From assembly GCF_949987535.1 (NCBI RefSeq), contig NC_080082.1, positions 28,003,164 through 28,067,163 on the forward strand: 64,000 nt of DNA, written 5' to 3'. Within the stretch, counting starts at the first letter, position 1, and each line of letters opens with the position of its first letter. The stretch comes from Balaenoptera acutorostrata. Its lineage: Eukaryota > Chordata > Mammalia > Artiodactyla > Balaenopteridae. The position numbers and the translations under genes were made by a program. Shown piece by piece: positions 32,080-43,600 of the stretch. Under the pieces are notes generated by a model that was not told the DNA's origin, made no database searches, and worked only from the letters and a program-made list of their open reading frames with translations.

Positions 32080-33070
32080 CCCGGCTCTGCTTCCGGCCTC
32101 CCTGGTTTTTCCCCTCCGGCCTCCGCGCCGGTCCCACCCCTCCCGAAGCTGGGGCTGGTCCCTCGGCCTCGCCTAATCCTCCCATTCCTCTCAACTTACG
32201 GGGCACAGGCTGCAGCCTCCCTCCACCCAGAGCCCTCTCCGCCGCAGCCTGTCCTGGCCCCGCCTGGCTCGGCCCAGCCCGGGGCTCATCCTCCCCTCGC
32301 CTCCTCGCCCCCTCGGCCCCGCGTCCACCCCACCTGCAGCTGCGGCTCGGGAGGCCGAGGCTCCGCTCCAGGCGCGACCCCCACTTGCCTCCATCCCCTG
32401 GCCTGATTGGCCGCTGCTTGACAACCGACCCTCACAACAAAACCTCCGGCTCAGAGCCTCGCCTTCCTCACCTCCCGCACCAATCAGCCGCCGCGAGCGC
32501 CCCACCCGCCTCCGGGTTTGACCAATAGAAGCAGGCGCTTCTGCCGCTTTTCCTAAGTACCCGCCCCCTTTTCCTGAATTGGACTAATCACGAGGAAGGA
32601 GCGTTCAAGAGCCGCCCCTCGGCCTCTAACGAACCAATGCGAGCTGCCGTGTCCTTGATCCCGCCTCCGCCTCGAGGTTTCCCTGTCCTCCCCTTTCCAT
32701 CTCTTCCACGAACCTAGTTTGCATTTTCAAAATTTGAGACGCCCTCCAAGGGCTGTTGCGCCAATCCCTTTAGCAACCGACCCGGGTTGACCAATCAGCG
32801 TCCGCATTATTGGAAAAACCAATTCCAGGATAGCCAATGGGAAGGGGACGTCGGAAGCAGCGTGACGCCTCGGACCTTCCATCTTGGATTGGAGCAAAGG
32901 GGGGACGAGGCCTTAGTCAGCACTTTGCGGTAATTCCTATTTCTTACCTTTGCTCAGGGGCGGTGTTTCCGTGCTCTGAAGACTTTGCCGCCCCTCCCTG
33001 GCTCGGACGCCGGCTTGAGTCCCCCACAGGAGGCGTAGAGGGAAACGGAGTCTGACTCCGGGTCCGAGTC
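32080..33070. promoter_or_regulatory. CpG-rich KATNB1 promoter with CCAAT cluster
   Basis: CpG-dense, TATA-less sequence upstream of KATNB1. Eleven CCAAT/ATTGG pentamers start at 32406, 32480, 32522, 32578, 32634, 32761, 32791, 32809, 32819, 32834 and 32888. Several have the fuller NF-Y consensus (CCAATCAG at 32480 and 32791; its reverse complement CTGATTGG at 32403). Two good minus-strand donor sites mark candidate non-coding first exons: GTAAGTTG after 32200 and GTAAGAAA after 32948. The 32406 box lies about where a CCAAT box should be for an exon ending at 32200. Assignment to KATNB1 follows from position; the start site is inferred. Confidence 0.75.
32200..32450 (-). other. KATNB1: Candidate KATNB1 non-coding exon 1
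   Basis: A strong donor, GTAAGTTG, follows position 32200 on the minus strand inside the CpG-rich block, with a CCAAT box at 32406-32410 a short distance upstream. The right boundary is only an estimate. A competing donor after 32948 (GTAAGAAA) could end an alternative first exon. Confidence 0.45.
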
Positions 33071-33299
33071 AGTCGTGGAGCCCTGGAGGGAAGCCCCTAC
33101 GGCCTCGGCCTCAATGAATGGATGAGTCGGCTGAACCCTTAGGCGGACCACCAACCTGGAACCCGAGAAAGGCCGACTTCGTTTGGGACTTGTGGGTGGA
33201 GTGGGCTGAGGGAAGGGTCGTGATCCGCCGTGAACTGGGGCCGCTACCCACGGAAGTCAGAGGAACAGAGGCAGGGGTCACAAAAATGTCTTGGGAGGG

Positions 33300-33465
33300 A
33301 GCCACTGGGACCATGTTTAGAGGGATATCATGCCCATGAGGTCAGAGCTGGGGTTAAGACTTAGACAGCCACGTACTCTGGACAAGGTGTATTTTCAGAG
33401 CTTCCAGCTTCTTGTCTGCAAAATGAGGGTCATTGCATACCCACCACCCCACCACCACTAGGGTG
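33300..33465 (+). repeat. Local duplication, copy 1
   Basis: From AGCCACTGGGACC through TGTTTAGAGGGATATCATG to CCACCCCACCACCAC, matching 34380-34522 with scattered differences. It lies between the DRC7 3' end and the KATNB1 promoter. Confidence 0.8.
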
Positions 33466-33699
33466 GCCCAGCTCACAGAGTGGGAATGGCAAGCCCAAGG
33501 TGTGTGCCCCAGAACTTGGGGTCTTGACGCTAGACTGCAAGGGACTGGATCCCAGCGCCTCTTCTTATCAGCCACTAATTAGCCATCTGTGAAATGGGGA
33601 TGGCATTGCTGTATTAAATAAGACTTGTAAAGGTGGTCCCAGGCCATAAAGAAGGGAAGGAGAAAAAGGCTGGTGCTGGGGCCTGTGAACCGTGAGGTA

Positions 33700-33922
33700 C
33701 AAATGGCAAATTACAAGTGTTTATTTACAGGAAAATCAGGAGAAGCAGGAACAGATGGCTGCAGGGAGGTGGTGTGGCAGCGAGGCCAGGTGCCCAGACG
33801 GATGGTCATTAGCTGGGCATAGGGAGCACGTGGGCCAGGCTTTGGGGGAGGTTTCTTTCTCTGGCAGCTTCACTGAGGCCTCAGGAGGGGCAAAGGACCA
33901 CAGGTGTGGGGACTGAGAAGCA
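33700..33922 (-). terminator. DRC7 3' UTR with AATAAA signal
   Basis: The stop TGA is at 33925-33923. A canonical AATAAA on the minus strand (TTTATT at 33720-33725) predicts cleavage near 33700, giving a 3' UTR of about 220 nt. Transcription therefore ends only about 0.8-1.3 kb before the KATNB1 CpG promoter, which is in the same orientation. Confidence 0.7.
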
Positions 33923-36900
33923 TCAAACGAAGACTTTCAGTAACTCCACCAGGCGTGGGTCCTTGTAGAGCTTTTCCTCCAGAGCCAGGTACTTCAGTGG
34001 GGCCAGCTCCTTGTGTCTGAAATCAGGGGAGGAACGAGAGGTGGTGAGGGGTTACAAAGCTAGTGCTCCAGGCTCCTAGTGGGTCCTCTCAGCTCCTCCG
34101 TCTCCTCACCGATTGAGCCGCTGCTCCAGGATGCGGATGCGGAACATGGCCTGAGAGCAGTAACTCAGGTACAAGTCTTCATCCTCGGGCGTCAAGGTCA
34201 CCTGGTTCTCCTGATACCACTGCTGCTGCTTCTGCAGCTCCTGGGTCTCCTGTGGGCACAGGGAAGAGAGAGCAGGAGGGCTGATGACAACTGACTCTTA
34301 GCCAGGCTGCAGGCTGAAATCCCTACAAGGGTCGGCTCCGCTCCCCCTACTGACAGGAGCCAGAGGAGCACAGGCCTGGAGCCACTGGGGTCTTGTTTAG
34401 AGGGATATCATGTCCACGAGGTTAGAGCAGGGGTCAAGACTGAGAGTCATGTGACTCTGGTCAAGGTACGTTTTCAGAGCTTCCAATTTGCTGTCTGCAA
34501 AACCCACCCCACCACCACAGAGCTCTTTGTGAAGATTAAGTAAGACAATGCATGGGAACTACGTGGTGTGTACCTGACAAACAGAAATGGGTCAAGGACT
34601 AGGAGCTGTTATAAAGCTCCATCCATCCACCCACCACTCCCTCTCCGTCCACCCTTCCACCCAATGAACAAGTGTGAGGAAGGACAACTCGGTCATTGGG
34701 ACACCCCAAGCACTGACATCCTCCCCGTTCCCCGATTAGTCCCTCACAAGTCTGAGATGGTGAGCAAACAGCCCTGGGCCCATTTTCTGGTTGAGGATGC
34801 TGAGGTCCCCTCCCCTGCCAGGGCCCTGGCTGCACCTTTTCAAACCGGGCCTGGATGAGGTTGGCCTTGTCGATGAGCCGCTGCTTGAAGTCACTGAGGC
34901 ACTCATCCTTGAGGCGCACGGCCTGCCAGCGCGTCAGCTTCTCTCCCGGTGGGAGCTGTGCCAGAAACGGGGCCAGGTAGTCCAGCTGGGCCTCCACCTG
35001 CCACAGGTGCTCCTCGTGCATCACGCGCTCCTGTGGAGAGGGGCCGGGGTGGGGGGGTTCCTCTTCATCAATGTGTGACCGCACAAAACCAGGCCTCAAA
35101 CCCAGAAGTGCTTGAGGCCTCAGAGGGGCCTGTGCTGTCTCTTGTAGCCGCGATTATTGGTAACAGCCAACTCTCGTGTCTTATGTGAATTCACGTGTCT
35201 CTACTTGAGCCCCAGAACATACCCAACACTCAGCAGATGCTTGCTCAGTAAATGGTAATAAAGAGTGGTTGTTAATGATGTTAAATCAAAAACTGCTGGT
35301 GAGTCCCTTTTTCTCTTCCACCCTGGGGCCTTATCTATGTCCTGTGTCGGCAGCCAGGGGCCAGTGAAGTTGGAGATCTGGGGGCCCGATGCCCAGCCCT
35401 GGGAGTCAGAACCAGACATCTGATGCCCTGTCCTGTCTCACCAACCTCAACCAATTGGTTAGTGAAGGGGATTTAGAAGCTGGCCTCGAAAACCAAGCTG
35501 GGTCTTACAACCTGAGGTGGTAATGTGAACGCCCTATGCGCAGGGGTCGGATAAATCAGGCCTGTGGCCAGAGTCAGCTCGCGAGGGCTACTGGCCCAGG
35601 TCACGACCTCCAGGGGAGCCCCAGGTGGAGGTGGGCACACAAATTTCATTCTTTCCTCGTGTAGTAGAGGTCTTGGCTTGGCCACAGCCCCTGGAAGTGG
35701 GGGAGACCTGGCTTGCATCCTGAGTGCTCTTTGGGGTGACCCATGGAAATGGTCAGCTCAGCAGCAAGAACGACCACCATGGTGTCGATAACTTCATCTC
35801 CTATACAGGGCTTTCCAGAAGAATCCCTGATCATCCTCAGCACCCTGGAGGTGAGGGGGTGTGGCTGGGGGAGGGGTCCAGGGAAAGCCAGGGCCTGGGC
35901 CAGGGAGCAAGGCTCACCATGGCCTCCCGATACTCCTTGCTCTTCTCGTTGCGCTTGGTGTCGTAGATGGAGATGGTCAGCGCATGCGCCGCCTCCTCTT
36001 CCTCCCGAAGCTTCAGGATCTCCAGCACCTGAATTGGGAAGTGGGGGCGGACGTGGTGAAGACACACCCCCCACCCCTGCCACCTCCCATCTGCCCACTC
36101 TCCCTTGGGACCCGACCTCCAGCTCTGACTCCCAGGCCTGATGCCTGGACAACTTCTCCTCGTTCTTCAGCTTCATCATGGCCTCGGGCTGGTAGAGAAG
36201 CTTCTTGGTGTGCTCCATGGGCTCCACCTGGAACAACCACCACAGTGACATGGAGAAGCAGCAATGGCTGGGGTTGTAGGCAGATTCTGGAGCCAGACCT
36301 CCTGGGTTCAAATCTTCCCCTGCCATTTTCTAGCTGTGCAACCTCAAGGAAGTTGCTTAACCTCTCTGGGCCTGTTTCTTTCTTTTCTTTTTTTTTTTCT
36401 GTGCCGTGGCATGAGGGATCTTAGTTCCCCGACCAGGGATCAAATCTGTACCCCCAGCAGTGGAAGCGCAGCATCCTAACCACTGGGACTGCCAGGGAAT
36501 TCCCCTCTCTGGCCCTGTTTCTTCATCTATAAAAGCACAGCTAATAATAAAAGAGGAACTGGAGACTCAGAGGGGCTAAGGAATGTGCCAGGAGAGTGAG
36601 AATTTGAACCAGGAACACCAGCCCCTTGGAGGTGGTGAGATCTACTCAGCCTTCGTCCCAGGATCTGCTCTCACCCAGGACTGGGGGGTAGGGACGATGA
36701 GTAGTCGAGGCCAGCTGGGTTGTCTTTCTTGGTGGAAAAGAGGAAGATTTTCAGAGGCGCTCAAAGAGAAGTATCCCAGATGGGAGCTCTTGATTTTCCC
36801 AAGGGGCAGAGATGAATTTCCAGGCTGGGAACCAGGACTTTCTATCCCAGTTCTCCCAAGTTGCTGGGACAGGACAGAGGGCCCCAGGGCTCTCTCCTCT

Positions 36901-37567
36901 CCCCACCCCCACCTGCCCCTGCCCGCCAGGGCCTCCAGGCGCACCTCAAAGCTGAGACACATGTCAGGCGTCATGATGATCTTGTTGCCCTTGCTGTCCC
37001 CCTCCGTGCGCCACAGGAACTCACGCTTGGAGGCCGTGATGCGGTCCTCGCGGCAGTGGTAGCGCAGCTGGATGCGCTCATCCAGGATCAGAAACACGCG
37101 CTCTGCCACGTCTTCATCCGCAGGCTTCGCAGGGTTGCGGAAGAATCGCTCTGTGATTTTCTGGCAGGCCAAAACATGTGTAGGATGGGAGGTGGGAAGG
37201 GATTTCTGTGCCTGACCCGACGACAGGAACAAAGGACACTCAGGGATGCTGGGGTCTGGGGTCATTTGGGGGGTCATGTGGAATAGCCCCTCCCAGCTAA
37301 ACAAAGGGTCTCAAGGCCCCAGGGGTTCTCAGTGTCTGGCCACTGCAGCCCTGGATGGTGCTGGATTTCTTCTCTAGCTCCCTCCACAAGGTGGGGAGCT
37401 CACCACCTCTCCAGGCAGCCTGTTCTATAGCTAGACATCCCTTACTGCTAGAAAGACCTTCTTTGCTATTCAGACATTAAGCATAGGTTGCAAATAATTT
37501 GTAATGATATGGAGAAAAAAATCTCACATTTTAATGTTACGAGGGTGAAACAGGAATTCCACCTACA

Positions 37568-37603
<36 letters not shown>

Positions 37604-40600
37604 TCTTAAGTTAGGATTCTCAAAACCAAACCTATTAATATGTGGTAATATCTGAGAGTTGGCATTCTGAGATATTTTTACTTTTTACATTTTTACATGT
37701 TTTCTTAATGTTTAGTCACGAATGTGTATTTTTTATAACAGTAAGGAAATAATACCTCCCTGGCCCAGCGGCTGCGGGCACCGTCTGGCATCAGACAGAC
37801 CTGAGACTGTGTGTTTGGTAAAACTGAAAAGGTCGCTCAGTAAAGAAGTTTCCCCGGAGGGAGTCAGGGCTGTTCCCCTCCAGGGGTAACCTTGGCCCAC
37901 CAGAGGGGGCGGGCACCCTGTCCCCAGGCCCAGCGAGTGCTCACCACCACGGGCCGGGGGTTTGACTCTGCACTGTTCAGAGCCAACTTCTTGATCCGGG
38001 GCCCGAAATTGACATGGCGGTAGGAGAGGAGGTCGGGCCGCCCTTGGTAGTACTCCGTCATTGTCCTGGGCGTCTCCTCCCGTTTGATCAGGCCGTCCAC
38101 GCGGGCCGTTTCATAAAACTCCATGACGCGGTCCATCTCGGGTTGCATGGACGTGTATGAGTGCACTGCCGGGGGAGGGGGTCCGGGGAGAGGGCTGGGT
38201 GAGCACTGGGAGCTCTGGCCCTTGGCTTGATAACCCAACCCCAGGGCCCAGGGAGAAGCGTTAGTATGTAACCAGTGCCCTAGCACTGGGTATTTAGGCT
38301 GCTTCCAACTTTTTTGCTATGATCAACACCATGATGAGCGTCTGCAGTTTGCATTTTTTGTCCTTGCCTGCTATTTGCTGAGCAGTAGAACTGCTGGTCA
38401 AAAAGCCTACATATTTTAAAGCTATTATTGATTGTTTTGCCCAACTGCTCTCCAGAAAAGCTGCGCCAGTTTGCTGTCATACCAGCAGTGACAGGGACTC
38501 ACTTGCTCACACCTGGTAGGACCATTTGTTTTCATCTTTGCCAACATAAGGGTTGTTAAGATGATCCCTTATTGATTTAGTTTCTTTCTTTCTTTTTTTT
38601 TTTAAATTTCAACCACCAAGCAAGGTTGGTCATGTTTTTAGATGTATATTGACCCTATGTTTTTCTTCTGTGAATTCTTGGATCAGGTTGTTAATTCCCA
38701 GGACATGTTCTTCCCTCCCTTCCCAGCCTCCTGGGCTCATGGCCGTGTCTGCACCTCCATACTTCTGCCCTCTGCATCAGTCTTGTGGGGACACTTGTTG
38801 GTTTTCTTGCTCAGCATCCTAACCCCTGTAAATGTGGCCCCCGCTGGGTGCCCGATCCCAGCCACAGCATAGGCTGCGGCCCTGCTTTGCCTTTCCTGGA
38901 AGAACACTGTCAACGTTTCCTTGGATTTTCTGTGTTTCCCCTTACCTCCCGCGTGTCTGCTTTGCTTAGGGAGGCAGGGGCCCTTTCTGTTGCTTGCCGC
39001 CCAGGAACCCTGTCAATACGTGGATACCGGTTCCTCCCACTACATGCCAGCTGCATGGAGGCTGCTCTAAGGAGCACGTGAGGCCCCCAACCTGGGCACC
39101 CAGCTGGCCTAGCAATGGCGCCTACATACCACGCAGAGCCTGGGGATGGCCCGGCTTGAAATAGTCGATATTCAGGCCCGTGACCTTGTTGATGTGCTTC
39201 AGCTCCAGCATATCCTCCCGGTTCTGGAACCACTCCTTTATCTCCAAAGTCTTGGTACCTGTAGGGCCCAATGCGTGCTTGAAGCAGCCAGGCCAGCTCC
39301 CTCAGCCTCCATCCCAACGCCCCAGCACACGGAGGCCAGCAGGGCCCACACTCACACCAAGAGAGGGGCAGTGACATGACCGAGGTCACGTGGCATGTTG
39401 GGGGACCCAGCTCTCCTGCTCCCCGCAGCCAGGGCTGCCCCCTTACACTCCAAGTCCTCGTAGGTGGTGAGGCGGCACACCAGGCCGTTGTTGTTGAGGT
39501 ACGGGGCCCACTTCTCCAGCTTTGCCCTCTTGTACTGTATCACCTTCTTCCCGTTTGGGCAGCGGGTCTCGAACGCTGCAGACACAGAGTAGGCTGGGGT
39601 CCTTCCTCCCCAGATCGGGGGAAGGGAGGGCCAGCCCCACCAGCCCACCAGCCGCTCATCAGCCTCTGTGCACTGTGCTGTCTGCTAGGCTCCTCCAGCC
39701 CCCACACCTGCTCCATGGAGGCAGAGGAAAAGAGCCACCAGGGGTGGCGCCTGCCCTGGAGGAGATCTCAGCTTGAGCCTGACCACACCGCACTCTCACT
39801 GCCAGGCCTTGGCTGGAAACACCATCCCCTCCTGCCCTTACTGGGCTGACTTCTTCCGATCCCTTGAAACTTAGCTCCCATGACCTCTCCTCCCAGAAGC
39901 CCTTTCTTCCTCACCCCCCGCCCCCCGCCAGCCTCCAACCCCCTGGGTTCCCATGACACCCTCTTTAGCCCTTCCTACCCTGTTGGGATGGCCTGGGCCC
40001 TCCCCGTGGGTCTAGGCACTCCCACACGGGAACCTCAGCAGCCAGCAGAGGTTGGCATGGGGCACAAGCGTTCCTGTCCCCCTGCTTTCCCTGCCTGCCC
40101 CTTTTTGGTCCTGAGACCCCTGTGCCCTCTGGGTACTGTGCACAGTCTCCTCCTGGCAGAGTGGGGTGAGGGATGGGAACGGCTGTGTCCTGGTCCTTGG
40201 TCCTCCATCACCGGCCACACTCCATCATCCTGGGTGGGTTAACTGAGCCCTGTCCTGTATGCCAGACTGGGGTCAGGCCCCAGGCTGCAGAGCTGAGTGC
40301 GTATGTTGAGAAGGAAGAAATGAAGAGGGTGCAGCAGAAAGCAGGCCATGGGGGCGGAAATAAGGGACCAAGGCAGCCTCTGCTTGTATCCCCCTGTCTA
40401 GTTGTTGCCACAGACATCCCCAGAAGCCCGGACACCAGTGAGGGTGCAATACCTTCTGGGGAGATCTCAATCTGCTCCACCCATGAGCACGGCATGTCGA
40501 AGCTCTTATCCTCATCCTCCTTGCCCTGTTGGGAGAAGTGGGAGTGGGGTGGCGGTTCTGATCAGGGCTGGGCCACGGAGCCAAAGTTACGGTCAGAGCC

Positions 40601-43600
40601 TCTGCCTCATCCCCCAGGGCCAAACCGGGGTGGCTCGTCCGCTCCCCCAGGAAGCCCAGAGGTCTCGAGCAGTTCTGACCTGGCTTGACCCGAGACGGGG
40701 GGAGAGGAGCGGTCAGCTCCTCCCCGTGCCCACCTGGTGCTTGGCGAGGACAGCAGCGCCCTGCCCTGCATGCCCCGCCTTCCCTCTGTCAACAGAGGCA
40801 CGAGGAAAGCGACAGCCCTTCAGTAAAACTGAGGCTCAAAGCAGTTAAGGGACTTGCCCGGGACCCCTAAGCCTCAGTTTTCTAACTGTAAACTGAACCC
40901 CTTGGGAGGAGTGACTGATAAATGTACATAAGGGTTTGGGACACTGCCTGGATGCCCTTATTGGTTTTTTTTCTTTTTGAGCCTAGTTTCCCCATCTGGC
41001 AAATAAGGCCTGGTCTAGACAAATGGTCCTCAGGTTAGGTAACCACAGAAACTTGGGTAAGATTTTCTCAATTTAAAACTTCTCTCCCCACCAAATTGCT
41101 CAGACCTCTGATACCTGCTCAGCTAATCTGTTCACATTTTGAGGCCAGCAGGGGGCGCCAGTGCCCCAGGATTTACTGCACAGGGGAGGAGGCTCTCTGG
41201 TCTCCAGAGATGAGGACGCTGGCAACACTCAACACCATGTGCAGGGGGGTCTACACAGCTATGCCAAGCACATCACACCAGTGGTCTCACTTTGTCCTCA
41301 AGCAGTCCCAGGAGGTAGAACAGAACCACCTTTGAGAACCCAGACTTGGGAGCCAGACTGTCAAATCCCAGGTTCAAATCCCAGTTCTGTCACTTACTGC
41401 CTGTGTAACTTTGGGTACGTTACTTCACCCCTCTGTGTGTAAGTTTTCCTATCAGTAAAGTGGGACATGATAATACTAGTACCCACCTCGCTGGGTAGTT
41501 GTGAAGATTTAGACAAGTTAATTTAAGTTAAGCACCTACTGGCACTGAGAAAAGGGCATATGCGTGTTACCTATGGGCTGAATTGTGTCCCCTCAAAATT
41601 CACATGTCCTAACACCCAGCACCCCAGAATGTGACTATATTTGGAGATAGGATCTTTTTTTTTCTTTTTTTTAAATAAACATTTATTTTTGGCAGCATTG
41701 CTGCACACGGGCTTTCTCTAGTTGCGGCAAGCAGGGGCTACTCTTCATTGTGGTGCACAGGCTTCTCATTGCAGTGGCCTCTCTTGTTGTGGAGCACGGG
41801 CTCTAGGTGCGCGGGCTTCAGCAGTTGTGGCACACGGGCTTAGTTGCTCCGCGGCATGTGGGATCTTCCTGGACCAGGGCTCGAACCCGTGTCCCCTGCA
41901 TTGGCAGGTGGATTCTTAACCACTGCGCCACCAGGGAAATCCCTGGACATAGGATCTTTAAAGAGGTAATTAAGTTAAACTAAGGTCATTAGGTTGGGCC
42001 CTAATCCAATACGATTGGTGTCCTTATAAGAAGAGGAGATTAAAACACAGACATGCACAGAGGGAAGAGGCTGAGGACACAGGGAGTAGGCACCATCTAC
42101 AAGCCAAGGAGAAACCAACCCTGCCGACACCTTGACTTCCAGTCTCCAGGGCTGTGAGAAAATAAATTCCTATTGCTTAAGCCACCCAGTCTGTGGTACT
42201 TTGTTATGGCAATTCTAGCAAATGAATACATCACTTATTACTACCATGAATGTAACCAACCCCACTCCCCCATTTCACATGCAGACGCTGAAACTGAAGC
42301 TTCCAACATTTAGGAAGTTTGCCCAAGATGTCAGAGCCAATAGTGAAGGCCTCTGGACCCCTGACTTCCACGCACAGGGCCTCATGCAGACCTGCCTGAC
42401 GGCCCCTGACTAGGAGATCAGAGATGACCAGGCCAATGACCTTCAGAAGGGCTGATAGGATGGACAAGAAAGGCCTAGAAGTGTGTGTGGAGGATCATGG
42501 TGGCCACGTAGGAAAGGCCTGGATGTGAGAAATGGCAGGCCCTGGGGCTCCGCTGGCTTGTGGAGAGGGTCTTATCGCCCTCCTCCAAGAGGCATGTTCT
42601 CTAGGCGCAGGGCAACCCCTGAATGCAAGTCCCAGCCCTCCCCTGCACCACTGGGGGGTCCTGGGCAGGTCACTGGACCTGTCTGGCCCTCAGTCTGCCC
42701 ATCTGTAAAATGAGGGCATGGCCCAGGCCCTTCTGCTTTGAGGAATCTATAATTGGTCTATGTGGACTGCCCCCGACGCCATACCCATACACGTGGCGGG
42801 GACATGTGTCAGGCTGGCCCGAAGCAAGACAGGGTGTCAAGCCCCCTCCACTCCCCGGCCCCCACCCCTCAGAGGCTCACCAGATTTTCCACATCATCGT
42901 CATCGTTCGTCCCGTCGTCCTCCTCCTCAGTCAGGGACAGGAGAGGCTTGTCGGTCCCCAAGAGCAGGTACTCCCACCTCACAGGGTCTCCCAGGTCAAA
43001 GACCAGGTCCTGGTGGAGGAGGGGATCGCTGAGAGCCCCCCACAGTCGCCACGCCCCCTCCTGCTCCGTGGGGGGCAGGGAACAGCCACGCCCAGGGGGA
43101 GAAGGCACCAGGCTGGGTCTCAGGGGGACAGAACGTGGCTCCAGGCCGCCTCTGAGGGTCCACACCTGCCCTCCTCATCCCCACAGGGAGACCGAGGCCC
43201 CAGCGGGGCTGGGACTCCCTTCCTGTGTTGGTCTCTGTGAGAGACTTGGAAACTCCCTGGCCTGGGATGGCCTGGATGTGGAGGTCAGTCTACCTTGTCG
43301 GGGGAGAGTAGCATCCGGGCAGTGTTTAGAGCAAACACAAGCCAGAGAGATCGTACAGGCAGGGGAAACGGCCTCCTCGTGGTTCTTGCCCCGTGCCAGC
43401 GGGAAGGGAACTAGACAGGCGCGCAGAGGAGGGAAGTGCAAATTTCTCCTCCCTGGTGTGGGTCCTTCACCTCTTTCCAATCCAGCCCACCTGAGCCTGG
43501 GCTCACCTGCCAAATAACTCCCAGCAGGTGGGGTGCACTATCTCCCCGTCTACCTCCCTGGGGTGGTAGGCCCCGCTCCCAACTCCAAGATGGAAGCTGC

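Noticed and set aside
33118..33339. Small plus-strand reading frame divergent from KATNB1
   Set aside because: No splice sites, domain or repeated-codon evidence; it overlaps the locally duplicated segment and is likely chance.
35809..35850. Plus-strand 42-bp exon-like block with CAG before it and GTGAGG after it
   Set aside because: It encodes GFPEESLIILSTLE in an open frame, but no partner exon or gene on this strand is evident and DRC7 does not need it; probably chance or an old repeat.
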